Notes under the pieces: model-generated | What the model saw: only the letters and a program-made list of their open reading frames with translations | Told to the model about the DNA's origin: nothing | The model's database searches: none | Program-made: the position numbers and the translations under genes | Part shown: in pieces, positions 23,870 through 35,359 of the stretch | Layout of the letters: the number at the start of each line of letters is the position of its first letter | Numbering within the stretch: position 1 is the stretch's first letter | Assembly: GCA_958298945.1 (NCBI GenBank) | Contig: OY282606.1 | Location: 94,681,696-94,745,695 of the forward strand | Length of the DNA stretch: 64,000 nucleotides | From: Atherix ibis | Lineage: Eukaryota > Arthropoda > Insecta > Diptera > Athericidae | Direction: 5' to 3'

Positions 23870-24205
23870 TAATGCGCCTGGGCGGCATTGTTTCCACTAC
23901 TTATAACATTGATTAAAGGCTTCAACTCGAATCGCCTTCAGCACCTCGGCTTTACCTCAATGGATGTTATCGATAGTACTAAGATGATGTCCTTTCAAAT
24001 GGTTTTTGATATTGAGGAATCAAATAAAAATCACTGGTAAAACAAGGAAACTGATAAAAACTCATCGATGTGATAGGAACGTTGTCATAGTGGAGCATCC
24101 AAGTATCTGTAATATCGAATCTGACGCGAGCAACCGTTTTATTGAGCCTATAAAAAAATTCTTTAATCAGCTTTCGATCTTCAAGGATCGTTTTCAAAAC
24201 GTAAA
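23870..24205 (-). pseudogene. Group B mariner, catalytic-domain fragment
   Basis: Minus-strand frame 24197-23979 reads through a segment equivalent to the R-V-R-P-D-I block, then DTWMLHYDNVPITSM, which keeps the second catalytic aspartate in H-x-D-N. The next part (SFYQFPCFTSDFYLIPQYQK) matches the region leading to the third aspartate, with the D-F-Y-L pattern still visible. The carboxy-terminal end lies at 23890-23990. The fragment is cut at its right edge by, or lies next to, a Jockey-type LINE. Confidence 0.7.
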
Positions 24206-24214
24206 CTGAATATG

Positions 24215-25445
24215 GAAATTAGAAAACACTATAAAGAACAACATGTAATTTATACAAGATGGCTTGGTGACAATATTTTTTTATGGGAAGCCACTAGACG
24301 AATGAACTCTCATACAAAAGAACATCATCACACCCACTGAAACAAAATGACTGTAACTGGGTAAAAACAGACAAAAAAAAGCCGAAGTATTTGGTAAATA
24401 TTTGGTAAATTCTTTTGCTCCCCATGATCATATACAAGAGAAATCGCATACTAACAAAATTATCGAAGAACTAATCTTCCCTGTTCCTAAGATTTTCCCT
24501 CCTAAAAATTTTAAGCCCTCAGAAATTCAATCTATTATTCTGCTCCTTCCCAATAAAAAATCTCTTGTTTATGATCTAATAACAGCTCCTTTTCTGAAGC
24601 AAATTTTCCGCAAAGCTTTAGTTTTAATTACATATGTACATTTTCAATGGTATCCTGCGCACAACCTATTTTCCCTTATTCTGGAAATTTTTTGTCATTA
24701 AAATGATTCCTAAGCCAAATAGACCCATTAATTCTCCATCCTCCTATAAACCTACCCATTCCTAGTAAATTTAAAAAAAAATCCTGATCACCAATTTGTC
24801 ATTTCCAAGTTGTAATTAACTCAGAATCCTTGGAAATATATCCTATTCTAGCCGGAGTTCCACAAGGTAGTATCCCTGGTCCCATTTTATATAATATTTA
24901 TACTCATGACATCCCATCTAATCCTAATACTATCATTGCTGCTTATGGGACGATACGGCCATACTAGATATTTGGAACTTTACTTGGACAAGACATTAAC
25001 ATGAAACCCACATACTAGACTAAAAAAACTTAAAGCCACTAGACGTTACCTACAACTTCTTAGACTACTGGACGAACGCTCGAAACTAACAATAATAAGT
25101 AAACTTTTAATATGGAATAAATTTGTAAAACCTATTTGGATATATGGAATTGAACTTTAGGGTTCAACGAAACGTTCCAAGTCCTATCGCGTCCAGGCCT
25201 TACAATTCAAGATCCTTCGTAAACTCGATAATGCACTCTTTTATGTTCATAACAACGTAATTGTTCAGGACCTGTGCATTTCCCGCTATCAAAAAGATCA
25301 CTCCCGTTTATCCTATCATCCATAATCCACTTGCGAGAGAATTATCCTTTACTGCTTTCTAGGGAAACACTCATTGGACACTTAAGAGACAATAGCCTAG
25401 CGATTTTCTAGAGGAATCTAACTTCCATTAGTTGGAGAAATGCCG
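24215..25445 (+). pseudogene. Jockey-clade LINE reverse transcriptase fragment
   Basis: Non-LTR reverse transcriptase with several lesions. In order: AEVFGKYLVNSFAPHDH; then KNFKPSEIQSIILLLPNKKS with DLITAPFLKQIFRKA (fingers) at about 24495-24630; IPKPNRPINSPSSY near 24700, with a deletion after it; AGVPQGSIPGPILYNIYTHD near 24850; and the palm motif near 24940, where a one-base deletion falls inside the Y-A-D-D-T codons. YLELYLDKTLTWNPHTR, LLDERSKL and VKPIWIYGIEL then give the thumb region up to about 25170, with tail sequence to about 25445. The motif set and spacing are those of the Jockey clade. The element is inactive. Confidence 0.85.
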
Positions 25446-25539
25446 ATGGGTGTTTACTCCCACTTCATGATGTATAAGTTTGCTAATTAAAATGTTTTTT
25501 AAATCTGCTTGTAATAATACAATTGTAGTTGCAGATAAA

Positions 25540-25775
25540 AAAAAGGATCGTTTCCTTGAGCGAGATTCGTCTCAACCGCTTCTTGTGCTCTTGATGAAGA
25601 ATACTTTCCAAAGCCTCGTTTTGCAACACTTCGTAAGTCAAATTTGGCGATTTAAAAAATCTTAACACAACATTTCATCCGAAGTTCGGGGTAACATTTT
25701 TTGTAACGCACCTACACTTATCACGCTCTATAAGGCTGCAAAGATAATACAGGACGATGTTGAAACTTGTCCTAT
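25540..25775 (-). pseudogene. Group B mariner, amino-terminal fragment
   Basis: The plus text cgtaagtcaaatttggcgat and the following acaacatttcatc match the amino-terminal transposase block of the other group B copies, read on the minus strand. The block toward 25765 resembles the 5' leader. No catalytic residues remain. Confidence 0.55.
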
Positions 25776-27389
25776 ACACCAAGAGAAACTACCGTACAAT
25801 CTGCGTAGACGACAAATCGGGTCTGTTCCCAGATGGCTTCCAATCTCATTTGGACAGAAATTTTCATTACTCTGCAACACATCTCGTACTATCAATAATC
25901 ATAGAAATAACTATAAAAATTCAGATACTTACACGTATATTTCCGTATAATTTATGCATAATTTACTGATGAGATAACTTTATTAATATTAAGTAAAGCT
26001 GAATTATTTGAATACATGTGCCTATCACTAATTTTCAACTAAGCACTCCCAAAATAATTGAAAGCATACATAAATGACAAATAAACGATAATATTAAGAA
26101 AAACTTATACTTTATTTAGTCTATTCTATATTATACTATAAAGCATTATCATAAAAGCAAAAGAAACTTATAAAAAGGGATAGTTGAGGTGGGCAGGGTA
26201 AACTTACATAAAATAAACTTTCAATATAAGCCAACTCTACTTATTTATCATCATAGTGTGTATCAAAACAAAATCGAGCCAACTAAAATAATAGCAGGAG
26301 AATTTTATCGACGTGTATACCAGCATATAAACTGGACGATTTGTTTACTTTTAGTAATCGTTGCTTTTACACTAATTCAATAAAAACCTTGAAGAGAGCT
26401 AATTTTCCTTTTGGCCAACAACTAAAACGATTCATCTTATTGTTGGATATACTCGTAATAACATATATGAAATTTTGGATTGTGGATTCGTCTAGAGTTT
26501 ATCGAGAAAAAACTACAACTACAAATATAACAGAAATAATTGATAAACGAACCATGGCCAAAATGAAAGTGGCAAGTTGATGACTCGCATAAATAAAGCC
26601 ATATTACTAATCAAACCATCCCTTGTCAAAAACACAAATGCTGATACACATACCTACGTATACCGACGTTTCCGAAATTTCCCCTTAAACATCGCCAATC
26701 TGTCACCTTAAAATCACCTTAGTTTACTACTTCGCATATCAAGGATTGCTATCTTTAACAAAAAAAATTTCCTCACAACCAGGACGACATTCCTTCTATT
26801 TGTATCTGTCAGCGATGCCTAGACGAAAGGATCACCAGGACTAACTATGAGTATACTAAAGTAACTAACCAACTCGATGCTCGATTAGCTTCCAAATGGC
26901 ATAGAACCAAAATACAAAGAGGCGAATAAATCAAATAGCGAAAAGCTAAAGGAAACAGAGGACAAAACCAGGAAGGATGAATCGAAATGAAATTCCCAAC
27001 TTGGAAAACCAGCACGCTCGCATTACTTATTTATGAGGAAATTATTTTAAGTGTATTATGATGTAATCGTGTTGGCTAAGACGATTTGCTCTTTGTTTTA
27101 TTCCATTTTATGTCCCAACATTTTATCAGCTTAAATATCATAAAATACTTTTCATCAAAAGTTAAATACCATTTGCACTTGTACATATATATATATATGC
27201 AAGTACAAGTACAAGTATGTAAGTATGTTTTCTGAGGATTCTCACGCAATTTACACGAATTGACATTAAGTTAAGTTTTTTACGTGCTTTTCATCGTATT
27301 TACAGATTTTTTTTGCTTCTCAATTACAATATAAAAAAACTTAAAAGAAAATTTCTACCTTCTTATATAGGATATGTGCTAAGAAGTCA
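25776..27389. other. Non-coding DNA
   Basis: Frames at 26189-26580 are short and have no motif. A patch at 26780-26930 reads as a possible coding remnant but cannot be assigned. AT-type and TACAAG-type microsatellites lie at about 27183-27225. Confidence 0.4.
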
Positions 27390-27450
27390 CGATACACCGC
27401 CACGACAATGAGGCCACTTGGTAAGTAAGTTGGATGAATCGGTTACAGGT
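27390..27450 (-). pseudogene. Short LINE 3'-end piece
   Basis: The text cgccacgacaatgaggccac is almost the same as cgccacgaccgtgaggccat in the LINE 3' region at 48963, in the same orientation. It is therefore probably a relic of the same LINE family. Too short for more. Confidence 0.4.
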
Positions 27451-27549
27451 AATTAGAATTTATAGAGCAAAAAAAAGGGTTTGTTTTCAAATATCAAATA
27501 AAGGACTCGGAAAGGGTAAAAGCTACATATTTTTGCTTGAAAATATGAA

Positions 27550-28817
27550 GTAAAAATTTTTAGGCAAAATTTTCAGTAATAATTTTGAGTAAAAATGTTG
27601 AATATAAATTTTTAATAAAAATTTTGAGTAAAAATTTTGAGCAAACATTTTGAGTAAAAATTTTGAGTAAAAATTTTCAGTAAAAATGTTTAGTAAAAAA
27701 AATTTTCAGTAAAAATTTTTAGGCAAAATTTTCTGTCAAAATTTTCAGTGAAAATGTTCAGTAAAAATGTTCAGTAAAAATGTTCAGTAAAAATGTTCAG
27801 TAAAAATGTTCAGTAAAAATGTTCAGTAAAAATGTTCAGTAAAAATGTTCAGTAAAAATGTTCAGTAAAAATGTTCAGTAAAAATTTTCAGTAAAAATTT
27901 TCAGTAAAAATTTTCAGTAAAAATTTTCAGTAATAAATTTTCAGTAAAAATTTTCAGTAAAAAATTTTAGTAAAAATTTTCAGTAAAAATTTTCATTAAA
28001 AAATTTCAGTGAAAATTTTCAGTAAAACTTTTTAGGCAAAATTTTCTGTCAAAATTTTCAGTAAAAATGTTCAGTAAAAATGTTCAGTAAAAATTTTCAG
28101 TAAAAGTTTTCAGTAAAAATTTTCAGTAGAAATTTTGAGTAAAAATTTTCAGTAAAAATTTTCAGTTAAAATTTTCAGTAGAAATTTTGAGTAAAAATGT
28201 TCTGTAAAAAATATTCAGTAAAACTTTTTAGGCAAAATGTTCAGTAAAAATGTTCAGTAAAAATGTTCAGTAAAAATTTTCAGTAAAAATTTTCAGTAAA
28301 AATTTTCAGTAAAAATTTTCAGTAAAAATTTTCAGTAAAAATTTTCAGTAAAAATTTTCAGTAAAAATTTTCAGTAAAAATTTTCAGTAAAAATTTTCAG
28401 TAAAAATTTTCAGTAAAAATTTTCAGTAAAAATTTTCAGTAAAAATTTTCAGTAAAAATTTTCAGTAAAAATTTTCAGTAAAAATTTTCAGTAAAAATTT
28501 TCAGTAAAAATTTTCAGTAAAAATTTTCAGTAAAAGTTTTCAGTAAAAATTTTCAGTAAAAGTTTTCAGTAAAAATTTTCAGTAAAAATTTTCAGTAAAA
28601 ATTTTCAGTAAAAAATTTTAGTAAAAATTTTCAGTAAAAAATTTTAGTAAAAATTTTCAGTAAAAATTTTCATTAAAAAATTTCAGTAAAACTTTTTAGG
28701 CAAAATTTTCTGTCAAAATTTTCAGTAAAAATGTTCAGTAAAAATTTTCAGTAAAAGTTTTCAGTAAAAATTTTGAGTAAAAATTTTCGGTAATAATATT
28801 AAGTAAAATATTCGGTT
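27550..28817. repeat. 13-bp minisatellite array 3, inverted and longest
   Basis: About 97 units of AAAAATTTTCAGT, the reverse complement of the array 1 unit apart from one base. Variants cluster: a run of TGTTCAGT units at 27740-27890, a homogeneous run at 28270-28540, and a marker block (tttttaggcaaaatttt, usually followed by ctgtc) that recurs with aggc at 27562, 27721, 28034, 28230 and 28698. Several of these spacings are close to multiples of 13, which indicates duplication of multi-unit blocks by unequal exchange or slippage. Confidence 0.96.
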
Positions 28818-28927
28818 AAAATCTCATCAGAAAAGAAATTTTGCGTAAGGTGACATTCTGTTAGAAAATGAGCGATCACCCTCCCAGTATGGGCAAATGG
28901 AGCAAGGGTGATTTCTAAAAAGGATAT

Positions 28928-28981
28928 TATGTGTGAGTGTACGATGGCTACTTGTTTTAGTAGCCTTCGTACACACACATA
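28928..28981. repeat. Long hairpin beside array 3
   Basis: The arm at 28928-28952 pairs with the arm at 28959-28981 across a 6-nt loop (tgtttt). Only one mismatch and one 2-nt bulge interrupt about 23 pairs. It lies about 110 bp beyond the array. Possibilities are the terminal hairpin of a Helitron-like element that carries the repeats, a small hairpin RNA, or a relic of inverted repetition. I see no CTRR end directly after it, so a classical Helitron end is not supported. Confidence 0.8.
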
Positions 28982-28989
28982 GACTGGTT

Positions 28990-31399
28990 GGGCAATAGCT
29001 TCTTTTGTACGAATGACATTAATCTTATTTTGTTTAATTATTATCTTGAATAGATTTTTTTTCAGAAAAATAATATAGATCTTGTGTGATTAGACATTTT
29101 TTTTTTAGAACAATTTTCCCTTGATCGTAAATAACTGCAATTGCATTTTTGACAGGAATTTGTAGTCGTAAAAAGAAAAATGCACTAACATGCGCTTTAG
29201 ACTTGTAAAATAGTCGAGTAAAAGATGTAAAAAAATTCTCTGTTAGTAAAAAAAAAATTATATTTTCATATAAAAAATAATTCTAGATAATTTGAGTTTA
29301 GTTTTTTTTAAGACATATTAGATTGAGGAAATAATAAAAATTAGATATTTTTCGAACTTGACTAAACAAAATACAAAAATTTCTGAGTTGATTTATCAGC
29401 GAATTATCTTCATTCTCATCAATTTTCAGCCGCGATAGTATTAATTCTAAGATAGTATTGGTAAGCAGAAAGAAGAAAAAAAAATTCCATTTCTCTAATG
29501 TCATACCTGCAATTCTTTATAATCTCTTCTGTGACTGCCATAAACATTTTCTTTATTTTTTCATCAGTATTAAAACCCGAATCCTTTTAAATCCTTTTCG
29601 TTTTAAAACAAAAAACAACCTGTCATCCTCTAAGAGTAGATTATTTTTTTTATTTTTTTTTGCGTTTCATTTCAAAATTTTCTCTTTGCATTGTTTCATT
29701 TTAACCAAAAATTATCCCCTTTTAAAAAGGTAACGTTAAAGGTAAAAATAAAAGTAAAGAAAAAATATCTTTTTTGCTAGGTATTTAAAGCATATTTTTT
29801 TTCATAAATATTATTTTAATACCCATCCATATAAAGCAAATAGACAATATAAATTTGAGTCCTGGAAAAATGAGCTCACTTTTCGATGAGACCAAAAATA
29901 AATACAATATATCTGACATTAAATACTCGCACACCAAATGCGTCTGTTTAAAACAAAAAAAAAAAAACTTAAGTATTGCAAAGCTTTCAAGAATTCCTAC
30001 TAAAAGCGAGAGCAATTTTAATAGTCAGTTTATGTAAGTATTGTTGGTATATACGAGTATATGTAATGGGAGAGGTGAAAAAATTCCTGAAGAAATTTTT
30101 ACGAAAATCATGAACGGAGTTCAAATTTGAAGGTGGTAGGTAGATAGAAAGAAGAAAGTTCCAAAGAAAAACGTTAGCTTTTTTACTTATTTTTTTTATC
30201 CTTGTTTATCTATAAGGTTTTTATAGCTTTTGTTCCGGACATGAAAATCTGTTTGGAAACAAGCAACTTCAACAGAGGATTCTTTTGAATTTGTTGGGAT
30301 CCCAAGTCTATTTTTTCGCTTAATTTGTTTCGGCATTAGTCATTCAACTGATTGGATACATACGAGGACACGCATAAGTATGTAGTGAAATTGTTCGAGT
30401 TTATTTATGAATATGTTACCGTTTTTTTTCTTCTTCTTCTCCCTTTTTTTATTTGTTTTATTTTTTTTATTTTTTTTTTGTAGACGAATATCCAAATAAG
30501 GAGTGCATCTATCTTTATTCCTTTTCATTTCGATTTCAACATCCTCTCAAAATATTATTACCGTAAAACATTGATGGAATATTAAATAACAATAATAATG
30601 TGAATTTTATCTGTACTTATGGGGAAGGAAGTTTATTATTTTCGTTCAGTAAGCATTGCTTCCATTCGGATTATTTTCATAGAATTTGATTTCAAGTAAC
30701 ATCATTTCCAGTCGATTCCATCCTAGCATATATTATTAAATACGAAAAGAAAACAAAAATTCTTCTTTATTGTTTTCTTATGCATGAATTAAATTTTATA
30801 TTTATACACATATATATATATATTTCCTTCTAACATATCCTTAAATTGAAAATATGACATTATAAATTTCAATATTTTTCATACCTATTTTTTTTTTTGT
30901 ACATTATAAAAAAAAATACATAACTTTGTTCTACTCGTAGTTGTTATTTCTAAAGGAAAGTTATTTTTCCTGAATATCATAGCATATCTTTTTTTATATA
31001 TGCATTTGTTACTATATTAAAAAAGATTTCTTGCTATTTATATAAACTTTAAAATATATTTCCTTCAATTAGAAAATAAAGGAGACTAGTGCTTTTTTAT
31101 TGTTTTCGTAATATAAGAGAAATATATGAAAATATTAACGTTACTTGCACATGTAAAGATATAAAGGACATCTTCGTTTGTATGTATGTGCATATATTAT
31201 TTAAAATGGATTTATTTTATAATTTCGAAAAATCTTTTCATAAATCTAATGTTAATAAAGTTATCTCATCAGTAAATTATGTATAAATTATTAGAAAATA
31301 TAAGTATCTGTATTTTTATAGTGATTTCTATGATAATTTATAATCTGAGATCTGTCACAAAGTAATGAGATAATTTCTTTGTAATTTTATAGTGCCTTA
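28990..31399. other. AT-rich non-coding DNA
   Basis: Poly-T and pyrimidine runs at 29640-29680 and 30420-30480. A possible exon-like segment at 29781-30037 is listed separately. No other gene or element is recognised. Confidence 0.45.
29781..30037 (+). other. Weak coding candidate, origin unknown
   Basis: A pyrimidine-rich acceptor-like tract (tcttttttgctag) precedes 29781. The frame from there reads HPYKANRQYKFESWKNELTF to a stop near 29886. A second frame is open to 30037 (MSSLFDETKNKYNISDIKY, then a cysteine/lysine part), next to GTAAGT at 30034. The two frames could be one broken reading frame, with the shift near 29880. I recognise no family, and chance is quite possible. Confidence 0.2.
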
Positions 31400-32245
31400 C
31401 GGAAAATGGAATAGTGAAATTTGAAGCGCCGTTGTTCGATCAAATTTTCTGTTAAGCTTACGTCTGTCTTATGAAAAGCTGCAACAAGTTTTTCGGTTGT
31501 ATAGAATATTTTTAGAAGACCAAGAAACAGTGGAAGACGAGCTCCACTTAGGGAGGACATGAATATGGAAAGCTGATGAAAATGAGGAACGAGTGAGTTA
31601 AGAGCTCTTGTGTTGCGAAATCATCGATTAACGTTGGAGTTAAGGATGTTCTTGAAAGGCTTAGCAAAAGGATTATAATAAATCTGTTATTCAACGTGGC
31701 ATATCTAGCATTAGATATAATATCACGGGTCGCCTACGAGACCTATATATGTAATGGATTTCGCAAGCTCAGTAGGTCCCCAGATCCAGACGGTTGCATC
31801 CAGCTCGCTCAACTTTCAGCACTGTTTTATTTAAAAACTGCCCTTCTACTCCATACATGAACTAATCAAACAAATGTATATTCCGTCAATACATGAAGTA
31901 ATCAAACAATTCTTCCGGCATCTGATCACCGTAGTAGCCCATTTTTATTATAAAAGCACGTGGTCGGTATTATAAGAGCACATGGTCGGTACTCCCTCTG
32001 CCACACGACCATATTCAACAATAAGTTTTTGGCGTAAAAATGGATTTTTACCATTCCCTAGCCTTTAGGGCTACATCCAAATACCTCCGCTGATATACAG
32101 GTCAAAATCCTGTATATACAGGAAATGGCTTTCCTAGGTTAGGGATACATACAAATACCTCCGCTGATATACAGGTGCTCAAGAAAACTATTTTAAAGGG
32201 GATAACATTGTTGTCCAAAAAAAAAAATACATTAACATTACTGAA
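31400..32245 (+). pseudogene. Group B mariner, rearranged remnant
   Basis: Amino-terminal transposase debris lies at 31420-31700 (IKFSVKLTS, then NSGRRAPLRE and helix-turn-helix sequence). The carboxy end lies at 32060-32245 (SADIQV, then EGDNIVV-like text). The catalytic core between them is replaced by about 300 bp that I cannot assign. Inside the carboxy part, a block of about 35 bp (aaatacctccgctgatatac) occurs twice, at about 32069 and 32144. A shorter duplication (acgtggtcggtattataag) lies at about 31958-32004. Confidence 0.6.
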
Positions 32246-33484
32246 AAATAAAATCAGTACTTGTTTTTAAAAAAATTAAATTCTTTAAAGCTTAAAATTA
32301 TTTTTGGCTTAATGTTTCGCATAAGGACAATTAATTATTTTTATATTACTTTTTAGTTGGTATTTTTTGTCCTTAAATATATTGCACCTTTCAAATATTG
32401 TACTTGCTGCTTATACGTACAAATTTTAATTATCCTTCTTTCAGTTGTAAGACGTTTTTTTTCTGATGATAAGACTCCTAATCTGAGCATTATTTTTCAT
32501 GACACGATCATATGTAGCAGACAGAACTACTATTTAAAGAATAAAAATCTATTATTAATAATACTATGGTTACCCGAAAAGCATGAAAAGCAGGACAAGA
32601 ACAAGGGGAGAAAAGTTCATTTGAAAGCTTAGGTAAGTGGGAGAAGTTCTTGAAACTTTAGCCTGCAATAAGAAGAGGAGCTGAATTGATTTCATTTATT
32701 TTCTGTTCATCCATTCATTTATGTGCACTACTCGTAAGAACTATTACCGCAAGTTGGGCAGTACGCCTCCAAAGATGATCAGTCAGTAGACGAACTGGAA
32801 GAAAGTTTTTACTGCTGTTCAAAGGAAAAGTCTATTCTTGTATAAACTGACTAAGGGCTAGTTGAGGTTGGTTAGGGTCGATTGGTCTGGTTTGATAATT
32901 TAGTCTCCTCTTTTTCTGTACATTTTGTTGGCTAACAAGAATAACCTATTCGCATTCAGTTCTGTAGACGATGATGATGTTGTTTCTTTTCTAAATTGAG
33001 TTTTGCCTGCACTTAATCCATGATCCTACCTTAAATTCTTTACTCCATCATATCGTCTATGTAGCATCTTGTTTCGAAGACAAATTTTACAAAACTTTTC
33101 AGAGTCAATAAAAGTTTCTGTAAATTTTTTTAACAAAAAACTTTCAATTTTTGTTATTTTTTTGGCTTCTCTACAATTCAGAATGTTTCTAGTTTTCAGT
33201 CATAGATTTTTCTCTGGATTCTGTACAAATTAAAGGATTTTCAATTAAAACTTGTTATCTTTAGACATCTAAACTTTTTAATATTTTCTGCAAATTTATT
33301 TCAATTTTTTTTTTAGAAATTTTACAAATTAAGTTTTCATTTTTTTAGATAATATTTTTTTATATGGTATTTTTATCTACTATTTGCGGTGGTAGTTTTT
33401 GTTTAAAAAAAATAAAATTTCAATGTTCATTTTTGAGTAAAATTTATATTTTCTGTTGAATCTTTAATCTTTACATTTTTAATC
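32246..33484. other. AT-rich non-coding DNA
   Basis: The 91-codon plus-strand frame at 32357-32632 has no recognised motif. A CTTAG/GTAAGT junction near 32632 lacks a good pyrimidine tract. Confidence 0.4.
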
Positions 33485-33980
33485 GACAGTACCAAGATGA
33501 TAACGAAATTTCAAAAGTTTTTTTTATATTGGCCAAAAAAATAGTCACACGGACTAATATCAGAGGGATTAAATGGGCTACGAAACTACAGAAATGCTTT
33601 TTATCGACCAAAACACAATGAGGATGGCCGTGTGACAAGAGTGTCTGCAATGTTCAATCTAACATGATGGACCGTTTTTTCTTTTTCTGAGTTTTTTAAG
33701 GAGCTTTCATGTCAGTTTTCGATGTTTAAAGTCTCCTTAACCGTTCAAAACACCTCTAATGCCACCGGAAAAGCTTGTGCTCTTGATTAGGAATTATTCC
33801 ATAGGCTCGTTGTAATTTTTAGTAAGTGAAATTTGTGGATTTATAAAGCAGAACATAAAATTTGATGACACATCCTAGTTCGAAATTTTTCTATTCTATT
33901 TTTTGTAACGCACTTCAAAAGCACAACTTCACCTATCACGATCTTTAGTAAACTCATAGGTACCGGACGAGGTTCAAACT
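33485..33980 (-). pseudogene. Group B mariner transposase remnant
   Basis: The minus-strand order is the same as in the other copies. Carboxy-terminal text with cgacagtaccaagatgat (the G-T-V-D-N-I block) lies at 33485-33505, the catalytic part at 33540-33680, the helix-turn-helix part at 33690-33790, and the amino-terminal block (agtgaaatttgtggattta) at 33820-33870. It then runs on to the leader. Heavily decayed. Confidence 0.62.
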
Positions 33981-35359
33981 TGCCAAACTGCGTATATAAT
34001 AATTTTTTTTAAATAAAACTTGGTAATTTATAAAAAAAGTTCACCCAAAAAATGCACATTATAAATAATAGGTTCTACAGAAAAAGTAAAAAAAATTTGA
34101 GCAAAAAAAAATCAAAAACGGATAAATTTTCTTAAAAAATAATACGACTATATCGTTTTTTTTTTAATTTGTTTAAAATCAATTTGTATTTATTTTTATG
34201 AATAATATCTGTGTAAAGGTCAATTGATCTATTAATGTCCTGAAGAAGAAAAAAAACCAAATATACATAAAATTGGAAAAAAATCTGAACCTTATTTCCC
34301 CAAAAAACAATTTCAATATCCGGCAAATACACGTATATTAAGAGATATTTTTACAATTTCTATGAATACATGTAGCTTTATGGATGAACATTGAAAAGGT
34401 CGGTTAATTGGAATTTCTTACACTGACAAAATGTATTCAAAATTGTATCGTACAAGTATAAGAAAATAAAATTAAGTTCTTCGCTATAAAAATTATACGA
34501 ATTTCTCAGAATTTTTATTCAATTGTCAGTATTAGATTTCTTTTTGAATGATAATTTCTTGTATAAAGATTCTTTTATATGTAAATAAAGAGCAAAAAAT
34601 TAAGAAAAATCAAACAAATTACAATAATGAAATAGAATATATTCTATTGACTTTAATTCATTGTTTAAATAAAGCGCCTTATTCTTTAAAAAAAAAAGAA
34701 GAGAAATCTTACACGTATATCATTATTGTATTTTTTGAACTTATTTTGAAAAATGATTTAATTTAAAAAATTGCCTAATCGCTTACAAGAGCTAACAAAC
34801 TGGTAAAATAATGTTAACAATTTTTATATTTATTTAAAAAAAAAACCCTAATCAATATTTACGAAATAGTATCTAAATATAGGAGAATCTCTACTAAAAT
34901 AAAGTATTTTTTCCTTAACAGTAAACATTGCTGAATCCATAAAAAAATATCAAATAAAATTTTCTTTTTATTTTGAAGTAATTTGCATTAATTTACTTTC
35001 ACAATTTTTTTTAAAAAAGTTTATATTTTTTTTTATTTATCAAAGAAATTTGTGAGTTTTTTGGAAATAATTTCTTTATGTAAAAAAAAAAAATCTTTTG
35101 AGAATAAATATTCAAACAAATACGAATGGCCGTTTTAGTACGTTACCTAAAGTAAAATTGTGAGAAATCAAAAACTTCAATAAGACTGTAGCGCCATCTA
35201 TATGCTAGAGCGAAATGTGATTAAATTTGGCATAAAAAATTAACAATTTAAACAAAATTTTCTCGCTAACTATTCAATTTGATTTTGTTGAAATTTTTGG
35301 AAATTTTCTATTGAATTTTCAGTTTTTGATTTTATTACAAGTTGGTATTTACCGTAATT
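33981..35359. other. AT-rich non-coding DNA
   Basis: Among the most AT-rich parts of the window. Short frames here are chance. The text gtagcgccatctat near 35180 matches the inner part of the MITE at 35655-35887 and may be a further relic. Confidence 0.45.

Noticed and set aside
27550..28817. CRISPR-like regular repeat
   Set aside because: Units are 13 bp, directly tandem and without spacers, in an animal genome; it is a minisatellite.
32632..32640. AG/GTAAGT junction as a recursive splice site
   Set aside because: The upstream sequence is purine-rich, without the pyrimidine tract such sites need, and it lies on the strand opposite to the better exon candidates.
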